Shown: positions 8,877-17,109, counted from the stretch's first letter. The stretch: DNA of 64,000 bases from Rhodobacteraceae bacterium SB2 (GCA_001642945.1 LGRT01000037.1:1-64000); one strand, 5' to 3'. Translations and numbers: made by a program. The notes: generated from the sequence alone by a model not told the origin.

Positions 8877-10562
8877 ATGGCCACAAAGCCAGCATTAATG
8901 AACCTTCCAATAGAAACATCTGATACGGGGTTTTATTCCGGATTCAGCAAGGACGTCACCATCAGTGCGAAAATATTGGTAAGCGCGCTGATTATTTGGG
9001 CGGTTGTTTTTCCAGAAAACGCCAGCAATGTCCTAAGCGCCTTAAATTCGTTTCTGTTAACCAATTTTGCCAGTTGGTATATCTTCGTCATCGCCTTCTA
9101 TGTTGTGGTTTGTTTGTTATTTGCCCTGGTTCCAAGCTCGGGCAAGCTCTTGCTTGGAAGGCCTGGCGACACACCCGAATTTTCGAATTTTTCTTGGTTT
9201 TCGATGATGTTCGGCGCTGGGATCGGGATCGGAATGCTCACCTTTGCAACCGCCGAACCAATTTATCATTTTGGTAATAATTCCGACGTCATTCGCGGAT
9301 TGTCCACGGGATATGAGGCCGATAATGTGCGCGCAGCTTACCGCTGGTCATTCTTGCATTGGGGCGTCTCTGCTTGGGCCTGCTATGCGTTGGTCGGCCT
9401 AGCGCTGGCGTATTTCTCTTATCGGCGTAACCTGCCCCTCACCATTCGATCCGGTCTTGCGCCTTTATTCGGCAAAAGCCTTTCGGGACCGGTCGGCAGC
9501 ATTATTGACATCGTAGCCGTTTTGGCCACGGTGCTTGGCGTGGCCCAAACCTTGGGCTTTGGCGTTCAGCAATTTGTTGCAGGCTTGCACCGTGTGGGTA
9601 TCGGAGACTGGGTGTTAAACGCGGAAGGCACGGCCCCGACCGCCGGCATCATCCTTGCGCTTTTGGTGATAATGGGCGCCTCAACCCTATCGGCGCTTTC
9701 GGGCGTGGGCAAAGGGATCAAATGGCTTTCAAACATCAATATGGGTCTAAGCTTTTTCATATTGTTCTTTTTCCTTGTCTTCGGCAGTACATTCTTTGGC
9801 CTGCAGGCGCTGATCGTTGGCATGTTTGATTATTTTGTCACGCTTCCGAAAACCTTATTCACCGTCTGGAAGGCCGACGGCAGTGAAACCGGCGATGCGT
9901 TAAGCGCGTGGCAAGGCGCCTGGTCGGTGTTTTACTGGGCTTGGTGGATCGCTTTTGCACCTTTTGTCGGTGTTTTCCTTGCCCGAATTTCAAAAGACCG
10001 CAACATTCGCGAATATGTCTTGGGCGCAATGCTTATTCCCGCCACCATGTGTTTTATTTGGTTTGCCATCGTTGGGGGAACCGCCGTTGATTTAACGCTG
10101 GATGGCACCGCTGGCGACAGCATCATCACGGCGGGTTCACAAGCACAGCTTTTTGTGATGCTCGACGTTATTCTTAGCAGCTCGCAGGCCTGGATGATGG
10201 CGGTTGTCGTGGTGATCCTCTTGCTGACCTATTTGGTCACCTCAGCCGATTCCGCAGTCTTGATCATTAACACCATCAATTCCGGTGGCGATGAAGGGCC
10301 CAAAGGGCGCCCACATATTATCTTTTGGGGCTCGGCTTTGGGATTGGTGGTTGGCGCGCTGTTGATTATCGGGGGCTTAGGAGCAATTCAAACGGCTATG
10401 GTGATTGGCGCCCTGCCCTTCAGTATGGTGATGGCATTGATGGGGATCGCGCGGATAAAGGCTATTTATAAAGACAGCATACGCGAGAAAGCCGGCGTCG
10501 AGATTATTTATGACCCAAGCGCGGATGTAAACACCAAAGCTGAAACGCCAGACGCGGTTTGA
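8877..10562 (+). CDS. BCCT-family transporter (betaine/DMSP-type)
   Basis: A secondary transporter of the betaine/carnitine/choline family with about twelve membrane helices. The glycine-rich GAGIGIGMLTFATAEP matches the substrate and sodium helix of BetP-like carriers, and a block with VFYWAWWIAFAPFVG carries the tryptophan cluster that binds quaternary ammonium or sulfonium groups. Length (561 aa) is normal, with short cytosolic tails. Ribosome-binding site AAAAAGGA. It ends facing acuI and dmdA, and some roseobacter BCCT carriers take up DMSP, so DMSP is a reasonable substrate. Glycine betaine, choline or carnitine cannot be excluded. Confidence 0.88.
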   Translation: MATKPALMNLPIETSDTGFYSGFSKDVTISAKILVSALIIWAVVFPENASNVLSALNSFLLTNFASWYIFVIAFYVVVCLLFALVPSSGKLLLGRPGDTPEFSNFSWFSMMFGAGIGIGMLTFATAEPIYHFGNNSDVIRGLSTGYEADNVRAAYRWSFLHWGVSAWACYALVGLALAYFSYRRNLPLTIRSGLAPLFGKSLSGPVGSIIDIVAVLATVLGVAQTLGFGVQQFVAGLHRVGIGDWVLNAEGTAPTAGIILALLVIMGASTLSALSGVGKGIKWLSNINMGLSFFILFFFLVFGSTFFGLQALIVGMFDYFVTLPKTLFTVWKADGSETGDALSAWQGAWSVFYWAWWIAFAPFVGVFLARISKDRNIREYVLGAMLIPATMCFIWFAIVGGTAVDLTLDGTAGDSIITAGSQAQLFVMLDVILSSSQAWMMAVVVVILLLTYLVTSADSAVLIINTINSGGDEGPKGRPHIIFWGSALGLVVGALLIIGGLGAIQTAMVIGALPFSMVMALMGIARIKAIYKDSIREKAGVEIIYDPSADVNTKAETPDAV

Positions 10563-10572
10563 CCAAAAAAAA

Positions 10573-10598
10573 GGTGCGGGATTAATACAGCCCGCACC
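10573..10598. terminator. Bidirectional terminator hairpin 1
   Basis: Stem GGTGCGGG/CCCGCACC (10573-10580 with 10591-10598) around a 10-base loop, just after the BCCT stop. On the minus strand it is followed by a run of eight T, so it is strongest against read-through from acuI. Confidence 0.75.
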
Positions 10599-10613
10599 TG
10601 TTTCAAAAAAAAA

Positions 10614-10652
10614 GCTCCGCCCGAACAAGGTTTCAAAACCCAGCGGCGGAGC
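10614..10652. terminator. Bidirectional terminator hairpin 2
   Basis: Stem GCTCCGCC/GGCGGAGC (10614-10621 with 10645-10652). Nine A precede it (T-run for the minus strand) and GTTTT follows it on the plus strand, so it can stop both the BCCT and acuI transcripts. Confidence 0.75.
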
Positions 10653-10665
10653 GTTTTAAATGGGG

Positions 10666-11658
10666 CTACGCATTCACATCCACAACCACGCGCCCTTGCA
10701 CTTGACCTTTCAGGATTTGCGCCCCCAATTCGGGCATATCAGCCAATACGGCCGGGCTAATCATCGCCTCAAGCTTGTCCATCGGTAAATCTTTGCCGAT
10801 CCGCTGCCAGGCGCGAAGGCGGTTTTCATAAGGCTGCATAACCGAGTCGATGCCCAAGAGGTTAACGCCTCGCAATAAAAATGGGATAACGTTGGCGGGC
10901 AGTTTCGCACCGCCCGCATTGCCAATCGCCACGGCCGAACCGCCATAAACCAATTGGCCTAAAACACGCGCCAGCATTTCGCCGCCAACCGCATCTACGA
11001 TCCCCGCCCAACGCGCCGATTCCATCGGCCGTTTGATCGCCTCATTCACCTCATCGCGCGGTATAATTTCGCTAACCCCCAATGATTTTAAATAGGCTTC
11101 GCTTTCAGGCCGCCCCGTGACGCCGGCAACTTTATAACCCAAATTCGACAATATCGCGACCGCAATTGAACCCACGCCGCCCGCGGCCCCTGTCACCAAA
11201 ACCGTACCTTTTTCGGGTGTAAGGCCGTGATCTTCAAGCGCAAGAATACCAAACATCGCAGCGATTCCTGCGGTGCCAACCCCCATTGCTTGCCGCGGTG
11301 TCACGCCATCGGGTAGCGGCACAAGCCAATCCGCCTTCACCCGAACTTTTTGAGAGAAGCCCCCCCAATGTGCTTCGCCAACGCGCCAACCGGTCAGAAC
11401 CACCTTATCACCTGCGGAATAACGGGGATCCTGCGAGCTCTCAACCGTTCCGGCAAAATCGATCCCCGGCACATGCGGATAATTACGCACCAAACCACCG
11501 CCATTGGCGGTAAAGCATAAACCATCTTTATAATTGACCGTAGAATAATCAACCGCAACGGTCACATCCCCATCAGGCAATTGCTCTTCCGTCAGCGCTT
11601 TTATCCCAGCTGTTACCGTTCCATCTTCGTCTTTTTCAATCAAAACTGCATTGAACAT
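10666..11658 (-). CDS. acuI: Acryloyl-CoA reductase AcuI (YhdH/YhfP MDR family)
   Basis: NADPH-dependent medium-chain reductase that converts acryloyl-CoA to propionyl-CoA. It detoxifies the acryloyl-CoA formed in DMSP breakdown. The N-terminus MFNAVLIEKDEDG, then DYSTVNYKDGL (about residues 36-46), PGIDFAGTV and the nucleotide loop GAAGGVGSIAV (about 157-167) are family hallmarks; no zinc ligands are seen. The start is ATG 11658, with AAAGGA overlapping the dmdA stop. An upstream in-frame codon would run into dmdA. The order dmdA-acuI with a 10-base gap is the known roseobacter arrangement. Confidence 0.93.
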   Translation of the reverse strand: MFNAVLIEKDEDGTVTAGIKALTEEQLPDGDVTVAVDYSTVNYKDGLCFTANGGGLVRNYPHVPGIDFAGTVESSQDPRYSAGDKVVLTGWRVGEAHWGGFSQKVRVKADWLVPLPDGVTPRQAMGVGTAGIAAMFGILALEDHGLTPEKGTVLVTGAAGGVGSIAVAILSNLGYKVAGVTGRPESEAYLKSLGVSEIIPRDEVNEAIKRPMESARWAGIVDAVGGEMLARVLGQLVYGGSAVAIGNAGGAKLPANVIPFLLRGVNLLGIDSVMQPYENRLRAWQRIGKDLPMDKLEAMISPAVLADMPELGAQILKGQVQGRVVVDVNA

Positions 11659-11668
11659 AAGTTTTCCT

Positions 11669-12772
11669 TTAAATCCAAAATTTCTCATGCACGCGCGCTG
11701 CGCGCACGCCATCCTTTGTCACCACATCAACATCGGTGCCAGCATCCCAATGCGTCATACGCACCATACCAATCGCAACATTGGTTTTAAAGTCAGGAGA
11801 CCAAGCGGCTGAGCTGACCGCGCCGACTTGTTTGCCTTTGGCCATCACCGGCCAGAGCTGATCGCAGGGGCCCACGGGCAATCCCTCAATTTCCAGCGCG
11901 CGAATTTGTTTCACAGGGCCTTCTTTGGCAACCCGCAGCAACGCGTCGCGCCCGATGCAGCCAATCGCCGTTTGCGTGTTGCAAAACTTTCCCAAACCAC
12001 ATTCATGCGGCGTGTTTTGCATTGTCATATCATTGCCAAAACTTAGCAATCCACCCTCAATCCGCTCAATCAAATTCGGGCAACCCGCCCATACATCATA
12101 GGGCTTTCCAGCCTCCATCAGCGCGTTCCAAAGATCCATCCCAATATCCGAACCTTCAACATAAATTTCAAATCCGCCTTGTTTTGAATATCCCGACCGC
12201 GCAATAACCAAGGTGCGGCCCTGAAAATCAAACATCCCATAACGAAAAAACTTAATATCGCGAATGGCATCGCCAAAAACGTTCGCCATCAAATCATCCG
12301 CCTTTGGGCCCTGAATGGCCAAGGGCGAGATATCAGGCTCATCCACCAAAACATCGAGACGCAAAGAATGCGCGATCGCTTTAACCCAATGCAGCAGATC
12401 ACTATCCGCAATGGAAATCCACCAACGCTCATCCGAAATCTTGACGGCAACCGGATCATTCAGCATCCCACCGGTTTCATCCACGATTGGCACGTAAAAA
12501 CACTGACCAGCCAGCATTGAGCGCAAATCTCGAGGGGTCAGCATCTGCATTAACCGCCCCGCATCAGGGCCGCGCAGTTCAATCTGGCGCTCGCAGGCCA
12601 CATCCCAGATCTGCACCGCAGATTTAAGGTGATGGTAATCTTCTTCGATCGAACGAAACATCGTTGCCAGCAGCATATGGTTATAAACCGTATATGCTTT
12701 TACCCCTGCGGCTTCCACGCCATCAGAGAACGGAGTGCGCCGCAAACGGCGCGAAGGAGAAATCAAAGCCAT
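11669..12772 (-). CDS. dmdA: Dimethylsulfoniopropionate demethylase DmdA
   Basis: Moves a methyl group from DMSP to tetrahydrofolate, giving methylmercaptopropionate and 5-methyl-THF; first step of the demethylation route. The 367-residue protein has the GcvT fold, and its opening (SRRLRRTPFSDGVEAAGVK, then YTVYNHMLL) recalls the Ruegeria enzyme closely. Other shared blocks are QIWDVACERQIELRGPDA, DDLMANVFGDAIRDIKFFRY, RSGYSKQGGFEIYVEGS and HECGLGKFCN. These separate DmdA from glycine cleavage T protein. Ribosome-binding site AAAGG nine bases before the ATG. It is followed by acuI; the upstream DUF1326 and DUF2182 genes lie on the same strand. Confidence 0.95.
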   Translation of the reverse strand: MALISPSRRLRRTPFSDGVEAAGVKAYTVYNHMLLATMFRSIEEDYHHLKSAVQIWDVACERQIELRGPDAGRLMQMLTPRDLRSMLAGQCFYVPIVDETGGMLNDPVAVKISDERWWISIADSDLLHWVKAIAHSLRLDVLVDEPDISPLAIQGPKADDLMANVFGDAIRDIKFFRYGMFDFQGRTLVIARSGYSKQGGFEIYVEGSDIGMDLWNALMEAGKPYDVWAGCPNLIERIEGGLLSFGNDMTMQNTPHECGLGKFCNTQTAIGCIGRDALLRVAKEGPVKQIRALEIEGLPVGPCDQLWPVMAKGKQVGAVSSAAWSPDFKTNVAIGMVRMTHWDAGTDVDVVTKDGVRAARVHEKFWI

Positions 12773-12827
12773 CGCTATTCAACCTTTGACAAATATGGGA
12801 ATACCCAAAAATTTTCGAAAAGAGCCG

Positions 12828-13532
12828 CTATTTCGGCCCATGCCAATCAATCTGACAAATTTCAGCTGACTTGCCGCCAAAATCCCAAATACGACCAAAG
12901 TCGCGTACTTTTGATTTTAAACCACGCGCCGCAACAATATTGGGACCCATCCAATATTTGGAATTCTGGATCATAACCGGGCTGTCTGCATCTTTGCCTT
13001 CTAAAGCTTCAATCTCGCCGGCGATTTTACGGCCTATATACAACCCGCGGCGATTGCCTTCGCGCATGATTTCCACTTTTTCACGCTCGGCGCCAATGAT
13101 CTCAGACACCAGCATGGTGAATAATCCCGTCGTTCCACCAGCCGCACCGCTGAAAATTTTCAGCAAGCCATTATACGCGGTTTGGTTGGCGCGCTCATCA
13201 ATATAGGCCGCCACTTTCCATTGGCCCTCGCCCATCCGCCCAGGGATGTCGACAAGCAGACCAATATTCAAACCCGACAGGCTTTCGCCCTGATAATGGC
13301 CCTCATCAATCACAACCGCCATCCAAGCATGGCAATGCCCTTCTGTTGGAGGATGCGCACCCAAAGATACCACGCAGGGGCAAAAGACGGTGCAAGAGCA
13401 ATTCATGAACAGCTCGCCCTTTATCGCCCAATCAGTGGGGTTCATCTTCCGGCGTTTAGGGTTGTCCATTCGCTGATCAATTCTTTGACTGATCGGCAAC
13501 CTATCCGCATCTGGACGTTTTTTAACCGCCAT
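12828..13532 (-). CDS. DUF1326 protein, cysteine-rich, probably metal-binding
   Basis: A 234-residue soluble protein of the DUF1326 family, function unknown. After a basic N-terminal tail the conserved domain opens WAIKGELFMNCSCTVFCPC, with C45, C47, C51 and C53, followed by H66-C67-H68. This dense thiol and imidazole cluster suggests a metal site. No signal peptide is evident. GGGAG lies about nine bases before ATG 13532; an internal Met (residue 30) could also serve. It sits between a DUF2182 membrane protein (24-base gap) and dmdA (55-base gap), all on one strand, so it may belong to the DMSP operon. Role is inference. Confidence 0.8.
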   Translation of the reverse strand: MAVKKRPDADRLPISQRIDQRMDNPKRRKMNPTDWAIKGELFMNCSCTVFCPCVVSLGAHPPTEGHCHAWMAVVIDEGHYQGESLSGLNIGLLVDIPGRMGEGQWKVAAYIDERANQTAYNGLLKIFSGAAGGTTGLFTMLVSEIIGAEREKVEIMREGNRRGLYIGRKIAGEIEALEGKDADSPVMIQNSKYWMGPNIVAARGLKSKVRDFGRIWDFGGKSAEICQIDWHGPK

Positions 13533-13556
13533 TTTTCATCACTCCCATTTACAAAT

Positions 13557-14339
13557 TTACCCTGCAACGGCGAGAACACCGCCGCCCAAGATCAACAAAA
13601 TACCCATCGGCTTTGTAACCCGCTGTCCTATTTGCGGCAATTTTTCCAGGACCATGAATAAAGTCGCAGCCCCCATCCACAGCAAGCTCATCACGCCCCC
13701 GACAAACCCCAAAGCCATAAAGCCCCAACAGCAGCCCACGCAAAAGGCACCAAGACCAAGCCCCATACGAACACCGCCCATAAAGCCCGGCTTCCACTTC
13801 CCCAAGAAATACAAGCTTGGGCTGTGGCAAACCCCATGACACAACTCTTTCATGCGCGTGAATTGAAACGCGCCAACCGCAACCAATAACGCAACGGAGA
13901 CTGCTTTTGATTTGGCTATCCCCAACATGTCGACGATGCCTTGATAGAGCAGCAACAATTGCACTGAGGCAATCGCCGCAGCAAAAACCAGCCAGATAAC
14001 CATATAGCCCAACACCACGCCCAGCCAACCGGCCCGCGTTCCATCCGCACTGATCATCAAATCCTCATAACTGCGCAAAGTTGGCACCATAGTGGGCAGC
14101 ATCATCGCCGCCATCATGATCGCCCACATTCCAAATACGGGGGTGAACCGCGCCATCGGCATTGGCATTCCCATACTAGGGTCCATGCCGCGCATTTTTT
14201 CGGCCATCATACCCGGCCGACCAATCAGATCCAGCCCCATGGACAGGCTCATATCAAACATAACCCACCACGCAAGTAGAACGCAGGAAAAGAAACCAAG
14301 CCAAAACACATTTCTAAAAGGGATCTGTTTTTCGTTCAT
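13557..14339 (-). CDS. DUF2182 integral membrane protein, methionine-rich
   Basis: A 260-residue protein with about six hydrophobic segments, of the DUF2182 family of predicted metal-binding membrane proteins. Visible motifs are the methionine-rich loop GMDPSMGMPMPMARF, the helix WAIMMAAMMLPTMVP, the block KELCHGVCHSP and CVGCCWG. Methionine, cysteine and histidine together point to a soft metal such as copper (inference). The start is ATG 14339 with AAAAAGG upstream; the frame runs on to 14456 but would overlap the divergent regulator. It is the first gene of the presumed DUF2182-DUF1326-dmdA-acuI transcript. Confidence 0.8.
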   Translation of the reverse strand: MNEKQIPFRNVFWLGFFSCVLLAWWVMFDMSLSMGLDLIGRPGMMAEKMRGMDPSMGMPMPMARFTPVFGMWAIMMAAMMLPTMVPTLRSYEDLMISADGTRAGWLGVVLGYMVIWLVFAAAIASVQLLLLYQGIVDMLGIAKSKAVSVALLVAVGAFQFTRMKELCHGVCHSPSLYFLGKWKPGFMGGVRMGLGLGAFCVGCCWGFMALGFVGGVMSLLWMGAATLFMVLEKLPQIGQRVTKPMGILLILGGGVLAVAG

Positions 14340-14392
14340 AAAATAGACCTTTTTAATAAGATCACAGAGAGGATCGGCCAAATATCGACTCA

Positions 14393-14420
14393 CATATAGA
14401 GCTTGCTTTTCTAATGTCAG
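14393..14420 (-). promoter_or_regulatory. Predicted promoter for the DUF2182-DUF1326-dmdA-acuI unit
   Basis: On the minus strand CTGACA (14420-14415), a 16-base spacer and TATATG (14398-14393) resemble a sigma-70 promoter. The -35 hexamer lies inside the left palindrome of the GntR operator, which fits repression of this promoter. Confidence 0.4.
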
Positions 14421-14439
14421 ACTTTTAATTGTCTGACAA
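14415..14439. promoter_or_regulatory. Tandem GTCWGAC operator of the GntR regulator
   Basis: Two copies of GTC-W-GAC (14416-14422 and 14431-14437) lie with centres 15 bases apart. The right copy extends to a perfect 11-base palindrome TTGTCTGACAA, and TGTCAGAC/GTCTGACA also form a larger inverted repeat. FadR-subfamily GntR proteins bind short GT-N-AC palindromes, so this is very probably the binding site of the adjacent regulator. It touches the regulator's own start codon. Confidence 0.65.
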
Positions 14440-15201
14440 ATGAAAATTGATCCCACAAAAAATGCTGATTATTCAGCTCAGATCGCAAAGGCCATTCGCG
14501 ACGCGATTATAGGCGGTCAGTTAAACGTGAATGACCGCTTGCCCTCAGAAGCAGAGTTGGCAGAGCAATTCGAAGTCTCGCGCCCCACCGTGCGCGAGGC
14601 TTTAAAACGGCTGGCCGCTCAATCTTTGATCCGCACGCAGCGCGGCGCATTTGGAGGAGCGTTTATCAACCAGATCAGCTATGAAGAGGCCCATAGCCAA
14701 CAAATCACCACCTCAACGCTGCTGTTATCAATGAATGATGTCAGCTTTGACGTGGCCTGCGAGGCGCGCTTTGCGCTTGAACGTTCTTGCGCGCCTTTCG
14801 CCGCCCAGCGCCGCACCGCAGACCAGTTGGCAACCATGCGCGCTGAAATACACCGTCAAACCCAACCGGGATTAAGCGATGAAGGCTGGTGTGCGTCTGA
14901 TGTAACCTTTCATCGGGCCTTGGTAGAATCGGCGCATAACGTGATCCTATCTTATCAATTAGCCGGAGCTGTTGAAGCGATGCAGCCGCTGATGAACATG
15001 ATCACCTTTACCGCGCGCAACCGAGAAAAAATTATCAGCTTGCACACAGATATCGCAGATGCGCTTGAACAACGTAATCAACAGCAGATAGAGCATGCGC
15101 TATTGGCCCTGAGCGATTATACCAAAAACCTTGCGGATAATGTTTTTGCAGCCAAGCAAAAAATCAAAACCGACATTGATAACCAAAAAGCTCAATCCTG
15201 A
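14440..15201 (+). CDS. GntR/FadR-family transcriptional regulator, candidate DMSP regulator
   Basis: A 253-residue regulator with an N-terminal winged helix (LPSEAELAEQFEVSRPTVRE, then ALKRLAAQSLIR) and an all-helical FCD ligand domain carrying the usual metal-binding D/H residues (DVTFHRALVESAH). Such proteins are generally repressors released by an organic acid or CoA-linked ligand. It is divergent from DUF2182-DUF1326-dmdA-acuI, and in roseobacters a GntR gene is often next to dmdA, so control of this unit is likely. The ATG at 14440 has no ribosome-binding site because the operator palindrome ends at the base before it; an in-frame TGA at 14434 forbids an earlier start. The mRNA may be leaderless. 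Confidence 0.85.
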   Translation: MKIDPTKNADYSAQIAKAIRDAIIGGQLNVNDRLPSEAELAEQFEVSRPTVREALKRLAAQSLIRTQRGAFGGAFINQISYEEAHSQQITTSTLLLSMNDVSFDVACEARFALERSCAPFAAQRRTADQLATMRAEIHRQTQPGLSDEGWCASDVTFHRALVESAHNVILSYQLAGAVEAMQPLMNMITFTARNREKIISLHTDIADALEQRNQQQIEHALLALSDYTKNLADNVFAAKQKIKTDIDNQKAQS

Positions 15202-15257
15202 CTGAAAGATCTAAGCTTGAAAAAAATCTTTGATCTAGGCGATCGCGGCATTGCCTA

Positions 15258-15286
15258 TTGAAATCAGCCCAAGCCTAACATATTCT
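15258..15286 (+). promoter_or_regulatory. Predicted promoter of tmRNA
   Basis: TTGAAA at 15258-15263, a 17-base spacer and TATTCT at 15281-15286 give a convincing sigma-70 promoter just upstream of the tmRNA acceptor piece, with a start near 15293. Confidence 0.55.
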
Positions 15287-15292
15287 ACATAT

Positions 15293-15606
15293 GTTCTTTG
15301 GAACTATGGACATAAACGCGCTCATAATAATCGGATCGGACCCGGGGGCGGTACCCGGCGACTCCACCAAAATCCGTTCATTTGGCGGCTGAGGGGTCGA
15401 AATAGGATCGACGAACGTGTAAAAGGGTTAGCTTTGTTTCGGCGAGATACCACCGTATCGGTTCAAAATGTACAATTGCAAATGACAATCGTGCTCCAAT
15501 GGCGATGGCCGCGTAAGCGACCGGAACTATTGAAAACTTAAGCCCTAACGCTTTGCAGCTTTAGGCGGGGTTCGAAGGCACCTGGCAACAGAAGCCTTCA
15601 CTTTTC
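15293..15606 (+). ncRNA. ssrA: Permuted two-piece tmRNA (alphaproteobacterial)
   Basis: Transfer-messenger RNA, which rescues stalled ribosomes and tags nascent proteins for proteolysis. The gene is circularly permuted. The acceptor piece comes first and ends with a T-arm-like CCGGGGGCGGTACCCGG and CGACTCCACCA at 15369. The coding piece begins GGGGTCG at 15393. These two ends pair as the seven-base acceptor stem, with a G-T pair at position 3, the alanine identity element. The 23 bases between are removed on processing. The tag frame starts with GCA at 15478, encodes ANDNRAPMAMAA and stops at TAA 15516. A GAAGGC/GCCTTC hairpin (15574-15599) followed by CTTTT probably terminates it. The outer ends are estimates. 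Confidence 0.92.
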
Positions 15607-15680
15607 CCAATTTTGTCAGGGCCAAGCTGGCTGTCGAACCTTATCCGGCTAAGCAGCGGTTTGAAAACAGCCTTTAATTT

Positions 15681-16207
15681 CTATATCTTTTCAAAGATGC
15701 TGCACCATGTTTGCCCCGTAGGAATTTCTGGCGTGCGCTGAACACCGAATACGCCAAAGGAAGACAATCGCCCTTTTTTGGCAATCATCAGGTCAAAATC
15801 TGTTAAAAAGCCTCTTCCGATTGCCAAAAATAAGTGCGGATATGTGGTGAGATGAAGAAACACCGTCTGGACCAGATACGTTTAGGCGCTGTTGGTGTTA
15901 AATCCGCTCTTCATAAAAAACCAACATTCCCCTCGCGCTTTAAATGCATACAGGCTTTGCACCATTCGCCAATAAGAAATAATTTAGGTCCATTAAATTC
16001 TAAATATTTTTGGCTCTTTCCATTGCCAAAAACTTTGGTGACAATCGGGTATGAGAAATACCAGATTGATCGTGATCTCGTGCCATCATCACAAAGCCGC
16101 AGAGATTTTAAGTGCAAGGGGCCAAGACCAAACCCACTGAAATACACGCCCGCGTAAGATGTGTCCTCAACCCCATCAGCATTCTTATTTACTTCTGAAA
16201 AGCTACT
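15681..16207 (-). pseudogene. Probable decayed protein gene, frame-broken, unknown family
   Basis: On the minus strand one frame runs from 16207 to 15911 with protein-like content (for example LRLCDDGTRSRSIWYFSYP and LFLIGEWCKACMHLKREG). A second frame continues to 15681 (LTTYPHLFLAIGRGFLTDFD, then LMIAKKGRLSSFGVFGVQRT) and ends in a stop. No good start or ribosome-binding site is seen, and the join between the frames contains stops. This looks like a single gene of about 170 codons broken by indels. I do not recognise the family, and it could be chance. Confidence 0.3.
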
Positions 16208-16209
16208 TT

Positions 16210-16761
16210 ACCCAAGAAATAAGTGGCGGTTTGCAAAACTCACTGAAATCAAACCTGAGATAGCCCCGTTAGAACAAATCTTATAGTCTTTTCAAAAGCT
16301 AGGTTGATCAAAAAATACAACTGCCCGGCTGCACACCCGCCAAAAACCTATCAGGAAACCGAATGGATGAACCAAAGGCAGGGCGCAAGCAACATGTTTT
16401 CACAAAACACAGCCCACTGCACCCTGCCCTACTGGAACATCGTCACAAATATAAACCGCGTGCTTTTTCGGTGTGGCATGCGGCTGATTTATCGAATGAG
16501 GCCAAGAATTTTCGGCTAAGCTGCGATACAAATTTAGACATATCAATCTCCTTTATCCGATAAAGAGATAGTGCAAAGCCTGCCGGCTGGTTAGATCTGC
16601 CGGCACATACCCGCTATGCAAAAACAACGGGGCATTCTATCAAGATACAGGCCCGTTTCTGCCGTTCGCACTTTGTTACAGCCCCTCAAGAAACCTGTTC
16701 AAAACCAAAACTGTCTGCAAGACTGAGGCAAGATGTGGTGGACACGTGAGAGGAGGCGCAA
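16210..16761. other. Intergenic region with only weak signals
   Basis: About 550 bases between the decayed gene and the ABM-domain gene. A plus-strand frame at 16363-16563 (66 codons) has no ribosome-binding site and no recognisable motif. An imperfect hairpin with TGCCGG/CCGGCA arms lies at 16581-16605 but has no T-run. I see nothing else that I can support. Confidence 0.35.
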
Positions 16762-17109
16762 ATGATCGTTATAATTTTCGAAGTTATACCAGCGGTTGGG
16801 CGCAAGCAAGATTATCTAGATATAGCCGCGGCTATGCGCCCGATGGTAGAGGAGATTAAAGGCTTTATCAGCGTTGAGCGCTTTCAAAGCATGAGCAACC
16901 CCGACAAGCTCTTGTCTATTTCCTTTTTTGAAGATCAAGCTGCCGTGGACCGATGGCGCGCGCTTGCCGAGCATCGAGCGGCGCAAAGATTGGGGCGAGA
17001 AGGGATATTTTCAGATTACCGGCTTAAGGTTACGCAGGTTTTGCGGGATTATGGCATGAACAAGCGGGCTGAAGCGCCTGCGGACAGCCGTGCCCATCAT
17101 GACACCTAA
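16762..17109 (+). CDS. Antibiotic biosynthesis monooxygenase (ABM) domain protein
   Basis: A 115-residue protein with the ABM ferredoxin-like fold: opening MIVIIFEVIPAVGRKQDY, central GFISVERFQS, then LLSISFFEDQAAVDRWR. Members are small heme- or quinol-linked monooxygenases, or stress proteins without a known substrate. The heme-ligand pattern of IsdG-like enzymes is not obvious. A strong AGGAGG lies before the ATG. The last 20 residues are polar and probably disordered. It stands alone between the tmRNA region and sspB. Function is uncertain beyond the fold. Confidence 0.75.
   Translation: MIVIIFEVIPAVGRKQDYLDIAAAMRPMVEEIKGFISVERFQSMSNPDKLLSISFFEDQAAVDRWRALAEHRAAQRLGREGIFSDYRLKVTQVLRDYGMNKRAEAPADSRAHHDT

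Noticed and set aside
11669-12772. Glycine cleavage T protein (GcvT)
   Set aside because: Same fold, but the N-terminus and several internal blocks match DmdA, and acuI follows directly.
14340-14456. N-terminal extension of the DUF2182 gene
   Set aside because: It would pass through the operator and the divergent GntR start; ATG 14339 has a good ribosome-binding site.
15251-15541. 96-codon ORF in the tmRNA region
   Set aside because: It crosses both tmRNA pieces and the excised segment; the RNA structure explains the sequence.
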